Below are positions 8,813 through 14,318 of a DNA stretch of 14,318 nucleotides, in pieces (the first letter of the stretch is position 1; each line of letters opens with the position of its first letter). Position numbers and translations under genes: made by a program. The DNA lies in assembly GCA_027604665.1 (NCBI GenBank), contig JADGIZ010000400.1, forward strand, positions 1 to 14,318, read 5' to 3'. The notes under the pieces were generated by a model. That model did not search any database, was not told the DNA's origin, and saw only the letters and a program-made list of their open reading frames with translations. The stretch is from Polyrhizophydium stewartii (Eukaryota > Chytridiomycota > Chytridiomycetes > Rhizophydiales).

Positions 8813-10139
8813 TTACTGGCGATACTGGGTCGGCGGGGTGGTGTATGTCTGCTGCGGCTGCATGTGCATCTGCGGCGGAGCAAGGCCCGGGACAGTGCCG
8901 GCCTGGAAGCCGCGGGAGCTGGTGGCGAATGAGAAGCTACCGGGCTGGATCTGGGGAGCAAAGGTCCCCGGGCTGTAAGCAACGTACTGAGCTGGTGCGG
9001 TGGCTTGGGGCTGGGAAGCATAGAGCTGCTGCTGAGGCTGCTGGGGTTGCTGGGGTTGCTGGGGCTGCTGAGTCTGCTGCTGAGGCTGCTGAGGCTGCTG
9101 AGGCTGTTGCGGCTGCGGGGGCATCTGCTGCACAGAGGCTCGCTGTGGGAAGGTGTAATACCCCTGCTGCGTCTGCTGAGCCAACTGCGGCGATGGGGCA
9201 TAAGGCATCGGCTGCTGCTGAGGTTGCTGCTGAGGCTGCTGAGGTTGTTGCTGCTGGGGCTGCTGCTGCTGGGGTTTCGGCGGCTGCGGGGACGGCGCCG
9301 AGGCGGCCGGGAGGAACTCGGCTGCGCAGTGTCAGCCCGGCCGACGCTGGCGGAGAAAGCGGAGGGGTCATGGCCAGGACTCACCAAGATCCGACATCTT
9401 GAGCGGGCGGTGCTCGGCGGATGGCGCGGGGGGCGGAGCAGAGGCGGGCGAGCCGGCGGGCGGCTGCGCGGCGTCGAGCATCTTGATGAGTGACTCGATG
9501 CGGGCCTGCATGTCGACCAGCGCCTCGCGGATCTCGCGGTGGCCGGCGGCATCGGCTCGGGCGTGCTTGGCGCCGCGTGCCTTGTCTTGTCGGGCGTCAG
9601 CGCTGCCGTCTGGCGGAGAGCAGCGGCCAGCGGCGGCGGGCCTACCAAAGACGTGGACCTTGAGCACGCTGCAGATGGACAGCGCATGCGTGATGTCTGC
9701 GTGCGGCGGCGGCAGCGGCGGCGGCAGGGGCGGGTCAGCTCGCCCGCAGGCAGGCGTGCGCTGGCGACCGGGGTGCTTGGCGCACCAATGTCGCTCTCGA
9801 GGCACACAAGGTCGCCGTCTGCGCGGGCGGGTGGGCAGGTCAGCGACACCGACCACCTGCGCGAGAGACGAGGCGCGGCACCGCACGCCGCGGCGCAGGC
9901 GGCCGCACCCTCGTCCTGGTACTTGAGCAGCAGGTCGTCGACGCCCGCAATGTCGCGCTTGAACAGCCTGTGCAGCATGATGCACAGCTGCGCGGCGGTC
10001 AGCGGCCGGCTCGGCCGCGCGCACCCGCCGCTGCACGGCCCACCTCGTCAAAGGTGAGCTCGCCGGGCAGCCGCGACATGGGCAGCCGGCGGATCTCGCG
10101 GCGGCCGTCGCGCTCGAGCGTCGCCTTGACCACGATCAT
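8813..10139 (-). CDS. TFG: TFG-like protein: PB1 domain, coiled coil, Pro/Gln-rich tail
   Basis: Exons in transcription order 10139-10044, 9987-9909, 9818-9786, 9696-9385 and 9321-8813 give 1029 nt, 342 residues. Residues 1-87 are a PB1 domain: basic strand MIVVKATLERDGRREIRRLP (Lys5), then LTFDELCIMLHRLFK, then the acidic OPCA-type motif KYQDEDGDLVCLESDID and a closing strand LKVHVFG. Residues about 121-147 form a short coiled coil (HREIREALVDMQARIESLIKML), and from about 180 the protein is Pro/Gln/Tyr-rich to the end. This order is that of animal TFG (Trk-fused gene product), which oligomerises through PB1 and the coil, concentrates between ER exit sites and ERGIC, and organises COPII carriers. 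The start is placed where PB1 begins; the upstream frame is open (PNFDPQT) but has no ATG before the neighbouring gene. Human TFG is about 400 residues, so this tail is shorter. Confidence 0.85.
9018..9292 (-). repeat. CAG/CCG-rich repeat encoding the PQQ tail of the TFG-like protein
   Basis: Two blocks (about 9018-9120 and 9205-9292) of tandem CTG and GGGGTTG units on the plus strand encode repeated PQQ/PQQQ on the minus strand. The repeat belongs to the coding sequence, and its mixed CAG/CAA/CCC codons keep it from being a pure CAG tract. Confidence 0.8.
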
Positions 10140-10218
10140 CGTCTGCGGGTCAAAGTTTGGCTCGGCCACCCGCCGCCGAGGTTGGGGCTGCCGCCTCGGC
10201 CAGATGCTGCCGCCGCGG
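10140..10218 (-). promoter_or_regulatory. Short spacer between the ZIP4-like and TFG-like genes
   Basis: 79 bp between the ZIP4-like stop (10219-10221) and the TFG-like ATG (10139), both on the minus strand. It must contain the end of one transcript and the start of the other, or the TFG-like promoter lies inside the last ZIP4-like exon. Confidence 0.5.
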
Positions 10219-13200
10219 CTACTGCGCCGCCCCCGCGGCCGCGAGCACCGGCAGCCCCGCGCGCATACGCGCCGCCAGCGCTTCGTCCACGTGCCCTGCG
10301 AGGGCGAGCGCCGTCTCGCCCAGACGCAGCGCATCGCCGCCGAATCCCCCCGCGCGCTCGCACGCCTGGTTCCACGCCATCACGGCCAGCCATCGGATCT
10401 CGTCCGCTGGATACGGAGTCGTGGTCATCTTGGCCGCCTCGATCACGGCCAGCGCCTGCCCAAACAAGCTGATGCATGCATCGGCTCGCTCGCCCGCGCT
10501 GCTCGCAATCGCCGCGCGGATCAGCACCCGCAGCCACCCGCTGAAACGCAGCACGTCCATGTGCGCCGACCGCCGCATGTGCTCGTCGAGCGCCGCCTTG
10601 ACAGCGTGCACAACCACTGCCGCACGCACTCGAATGTCAGGCTTACGACAAGGCGGGCACTTCTCGCGCAACTCACATAAGGCAGGGCACTCGATTCGCA
10701 GGGCCGTGTCGGCGATACGCTCAAATATCTCGATCGGGGCTCCAACGAGTTGCGCCTTCTGCACGGCGGGTAAGCCGTCGCACTCGATCGAACAAAATAT
10801 TGATGAGGCGCTTGCCTTGATCACCGCTTGCGCCTGGTCCCAACTCTGTTGGCGCATGCGCAGCTCAAATGCGAGATGCAACGCCTGCGCCGCGGTCTTG
10901 TCCGTCGCGACCTTGAACGCCGCATCCGCCTCTTGGATGTCGGCCACGACGGCATCAAACCGGGCAAGGAGATCGCTGGCCTTGTGACCAATATCGTTTT
11001 GCTCAGACTCGGCGCAACCGCGCAGCATCGAAACTTGACTTGCGAACGCTACAAACAGACTGCGGACGACGTCGGCTTCATCGCCAAGAGCAAGCGACTC
11101 GATCCATGAAGCACGCACCAGCATTTTCTTGCTTGCAGATGCACCAGCGACTGCATTCGAGCAAGCCGTGCCGTTTCCTCGACAAACTCAAAGAATCCGC
11201 CGGCCAGCAACTCTGGAACGGCCTCGATGCGAGCAACATCAAGTGCGGCATTCCATCCCGTGCGGAACAGCCAATCGACTTCGCTGGCGAATGCTGGCGA
11301 TCGTTCGGCGGGCGTACCTCTCGCAGAAGCTGCGCTGCCGCATGCCTCGCTTCGGCCCCACACCTTCAATATACCGAGCGCTGTAATTTAGCTAGGTCAG
11401 CCCCAATCCAGGCAAGTACCCTGCCGGTCTCGGCAGCCCCGCTCGCCTTTGCGAGAATAGCCGAGCACCGTTTCGGCGTCCTGCGGAGTCTTGATGTCGG
11501 CTTTGCTCAGCCTGATCAAGCAGCGCAGCACTGTCAAGACCTGCGTTTTTGTGGTCTCGAGCGTCCAGTCGATCTCTGAACTTGACACAATCCTCTTAAG
11601 GATCTCGCGCACGGCCCACTGCTGCTCCTTCTGCATTCTTGGACAGAGCATTTGATCAATCAGTGTTTTGAGCGAGCCCCCGTCACTTGCACATTCACTC
11701 ACCTTCTGGGCCACGCCGGCGGCTTGTATATACAGATCGAGCCGCCCACTGACAGGGATCTTGCAGAGCTCAGATATCGCTGCATGTTGGGCTCAGCCGG
11801 TGATCGAGCGAGTTTCTTTCAAGCGGCTCCAGCACGCAAACCTTTCTTTGGCTCCAGCCGCTCGATATGAATGGCAAATAGCAAGAAGTTGGTTAAGACG
11901 CCGTCAGACTCTTGCTCCAGCGCGTGCGCTGAATCCAAGGACATGTGAGCACGTCGGGCTCTGGCATCATGTTTTGGCGCACCGGAGCCTCACCGCGTGT
12001 GCACTCTGCGAGCGCGGTTTCGGTGTCGCCGAGCTCCAAGTGGCACAGCGCAATCTTGCGCAACAGCGTCGCACTATTGCGCCGATCTGCAATGTTCTCG
12101 GCAATCAAGCCGAGGCTGCAAGAGTACCACTCGAGCGCGTCGGCCCAGTTGTGCTTGTCTGCCGCCGAGTCACCTGCGCGCCAGAGGAGCATCTGAGCGA
12201 GCCATTGGCATCAGCGTGCTGGTTTCAACGAGATGATGAGTACTTGTTCTGTCACCTGGCACGTTCTAGACGTTGTCGACTCGGCTTCAATCGGGCCGTG
12301 CGATTCCAGAGCCGAGCGGGCATACGCCGCTGCCCGAGCTGCGTCCATGTCTGCGCCAACCAGCAGATGCAGTTTTGCGAGCAGCATCTGATCGCGTACG
12401 GAGTCCGACTCGTGCGACATGGCCTGAAGAGCGGCTGTTTCAAGCTTGAGCACGGCATCAATACGCAGCACCGTTCTTTCAGGTCTGGCAAGAGTGTTAG
12501 TGTCCGCTAAATCAAAGCTGTTGATTTCCAGGCGACGCACCCGGCGTGCGCTGCCAGCAAGTGGATCATGGACACCCATCTGCGCAGCAACAGTTGGTAA
12601 GACCATCAAAGCTGCCTTTTTGTGGCGAGCCACAGGCCTCACATGCGCAGTCGTCCCTGCGGTGGCATTTCTGCAGAAGGAAGGCAGTTTGCGAGTGCAT
12701 GCTCAAACACTGGCCAGCGAGTCAGAGAAAGGTCTCGCATATGGTAGCCGGACGCCCCAGCCAACCCACGCTGGTCGATCTCGGCTGAGTTTCCCTTGCT
12801 CTTGCGCGATATGGCGGACATCTTGAGATAGTGCGCGGACAGGTCATTCGGCGACGCCTTGCGGACGCTCGTCAGCAGGGCAGATCAATCGGGAGTGTAA
12901 TCGGTCAATGAGATTTGTACCTGCAGCGCTGCTTCTGCGGCGTTCTCCGCGGCGTTCCAGTCGCCGCCCTCAAGATAAGCCTTCGCTGCAAGGCATATTA
13001 CTGTTGCCTGCACAGATATACCATAAGCTCTGACTGCACTTAAAGACGGGCCAGAAACACGCACTTTGAGACGATGGAGTCTCTTCCCCGCGCGCGCAGT
13101 GTCGACGGCATCCAGAGCGTCCAGGACAGCATTACAGAGTGCGACGTGATCAGACGCCTGGCTGTCTTTCCCAGAAGTCTTGAGGATCCGCTGGGCTGTT

Positions 13201-14250
13201 GTGACGAGGTGCTCCAGCTATTCGCATTGCGTCACGTTCTGGTTCTGCTGATACACCGGCACCGCTCGCCACTTACATCGGCGCTGCGCAGGTAGGACAG
13301 GATGTGCGGCTCGACCGCTTGGCGCACATCGAAAACAGAGACAGAGCACTGACCCTTGGACCATGCCTGAGCAGCCGCGAGTCAGAGAAGGGCCGGACCG
13401 AAAGCAGCGCAAGATGTCTCACAAGCTGCGCCTTGACGAGATGCATCTCAAAGAGCGATACTGCCCGCGCTCGCTTGTCGGCAGCGAGCTGGATGGAAGA
13501 CAGGTCGCTGCGCAACTGATCGTGCAGCTGGTGCCGGTCGGTCAGATAGAGGTGCTTGGAGGGTTAAAGAGCCGGTGTGCACCCACCTTTGCCGCGTCAC
13601 CGACTGCAGCGCTGGCGCGCGCATCGTCGCCTGCGTCTGTGCGATAGGCTTAGATGGGGCTCTGTATGTTGCACCGGTCTCACTGGCACTGACGGCTCAC
13701 CGATCCAAGCCTTTGCGCATTTGACATGCATCTCGGCGAGCTTGACCCGCGCTGCGAGTGCGACGGCGGCGGGGCGGTCAGTGTCAAGAAGGCGACTCCT
13801 GGGAGTGCAGGCAATCGCAGCCTACAGGCGGGATCTGCGTCTGCGTTGCGAGCATGGCGGATCATGACCAGCGCGGCGTGTCTCACTGCCGAGTCGGCGG
13901 TCAGCGCGGCGGCGTGAGGCATCGCGAGACAGGGGTGGGGCATCTTGGGGCGAGGCGCGGCGGGGCGACGCACCGCGGGCCTGCAGAGCGGCCTCGATGG
14001 CGGCATCTGCGGGGGGAGACTCGGCGGGGACGGCGGCGGCGCGGCGGCGCACGGCTGCGTTCCACAGATCGACGGCCGCGCGGTCGAGTGCGTCGGCGTC
14101 CTCGTCGTCGGTGAGCGGCGGCGGCGGGGCGGCGACGGCGGCATCGAGGCGGGCGAGAGAAGCAGCGAGCGCGGCGGGCGTAGGCGGCGGTGTGGCGAGC
14201 AGCAGCGCGCGGGCGTCCGAGGCGGCGGCGGCCCAAGCGTTCGGAGGCAT
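10219..14250 (-). CDS. ZIP4: Meiotic crossover TPR protein, ZIP4/SPO22/TEX11-like
   Basis: Nineteen exons in transcription order: 14250-13974, 13885-13826, 13751-13701, 13630-13587, 13515-13423, 13366-13277, 13217-13065, 13007-12921, 12857-12770, 12709-12643, 12579-12541, 12484-12256, 12192-11994, 11928-11842, 11779-11703, 11630-11447, 11380-11119, 11059-10677 and 10616-10219. They close to 2868 nt, 955 residues, matching yeast Spo22/Zip4 and mammalian TEX11 in size. Family-like motifs: VDLWNAAV (about 60-67), AYLEGGDWNAAENA, a TPR with WADALEWYSCSLGLI and LLRKIALCHLELGD (about 427-485), EVDWLFRTGWNAAL (about 641-655), RKCCLFVAFASQ, and YPADEIRWLAVMAWN (about 892-907). Zip4 is a scaffold of the ZMM group that stabilises crossover intermediates and links them to the synaptonemal complex in meiotic nuclei. 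Exon 16 may instead end at 11420; the intron at 11631-11702 may be retained. A downstream ATG at 11124 lies inside an intron and is not a start. Confidence 0.85.
11381..11446 (-). other. Candidate GC-AG intron of the ZIP4-like gene
   Basis: The acceptor (AAATTACAG, exon from 11380) has a good GGCTGACC branch-like site. The GT donor in the right phase is at 11419 and makes an intron of only 39 nt. A GC donor after CGCAAAG, at 11446, has the same phase and makes a 66 nt intron, the size usual for this gene. Both keep the reading frame, and the choice adds or removes nine residues. Confidence 0.45.
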
Positions 14251-14318
14251 CGCGCGGCGGCGGTTTTGGTTCGGGCGAAGAGTTTGGACAGGCGGTCGGG
14301 CGCCGTTTGGCTCCGGCG
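14251..14318 (-). other. Upstream edge of the ZIP4-like gene
   Basis: 68 bp of GC-rich sequence before the ATG, presumably 5' UTR or promoter. No motif is recognisable. Confidence 0.4.

Noticed and set aside
9018..9292. CTG repeat as a non-coding microsatellite or repeat-expansion locus
   Set aside because: It is in frame within the TFG-like coding exon with mixed Gln and Pro codons, so it is a protein low-complexity tract.
8683..9978. Minus-strand ORF of 431 codons
   Set aside because: It includes two real PB1 exons but then runs through introns and in the wrong frame of the PQ-rich exon; the spliced five-exon model explains the region better.
10219..11124. Separate 301-codon minus-strand gene starting at 11124
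   Set aside because: Its ATG falls in an intron, and its sequence is the C-terminal part of the ZIP4-like protein.
11049..11130. Apparent frameshift at an A4 run in the ZIP4-like gene
   Set aside because: A canonical 59-nt intron (donor GTGCGT at 11118, CAG acceptor before 11059) restores the frame and gives the family-like RKCCLFVAFASQ sequence, so no frameshift is needed.
1..14318. Bacterial-type systems (operons, CRISPR, toxin-antitoxin, phage or IS elements)
   Set aside because: The genes are intron-rich eukaryotic ones. There are no direct-repeat arrays, transposase motifs or terminal inverted repeats.

Overview
This window is ordinary-looking eukaryotic nuclear DNA: GC-rich, gene-dense and full of short introns (mostly 56-109 nt, GT...AG, many with a CTGAC/CTGAT/CTAAC-like branch site shortly before the acceptor). 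The gene set points to a zoosporic, flagellated fungus such as a chytrid: compact fungal-style genes and introns beside a ciliary gene (CFAP69-like) and a meiotic ZIP4/SPO22/TEX11-like gene. The lineage is an inference from gene content and was not tested by a database search. I see no RNA gene, transposon, CRISPR array or prokaryote-type operon.

Layout from left to right. (1) 3-854 (+): 3' end of a gene for a secreted, probably GPI-anchored glycoprotein of unknown function, cut by the window edge. (2) 906-2795 (-): a leucine-rich-repeat (LRR) single-pass membrane protein, tail-to-tail with gene 1; its 5' part is not fully resolved. (3) About 650 bp between divergent genes, holding the presumed promoters and 5' UTRs. 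(4) 3447-4680 (+): a SAP-domain SARNP/Tho1-like mRNA-export factor. (5) 4767-8686 (+): a 15-exon armadillo-type protein resembling CFAP69, about 942 aa. (6) 8813-10139 (-): a TFG-like protein with an N-terminal PB1 domain, short coiled coil and long Pro/Gln tail, 342 aa. (7) 10219-14250 (-): a 19-exon ZIP4/SPO22/TEX11-like meiotic TPR protein, about 955 aa.

The genes do not form a pathway. They are independent cellular functions (mRNA export, axoneme, ER-exit-site organisation, meiotic crossover control, cell surface) packed with 51-126 bp between most neighbours. I built the exon models by hand from splice signals, reading-frame continuity and family motifs. The models for SARNP, CFAP69, TFG and ZIP4 each close to an exact multiple of three with no internal stop, which supports them strongly. 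The main points for follow-up are a TFG-type protein outside animals, the ZIP4 and CFAP69 homologues, LRR introns at one repeated position, a set of in-frame stop-free introns, a possible GC-AG intron, and a homopolymer-linked frame break in the LRR gene.
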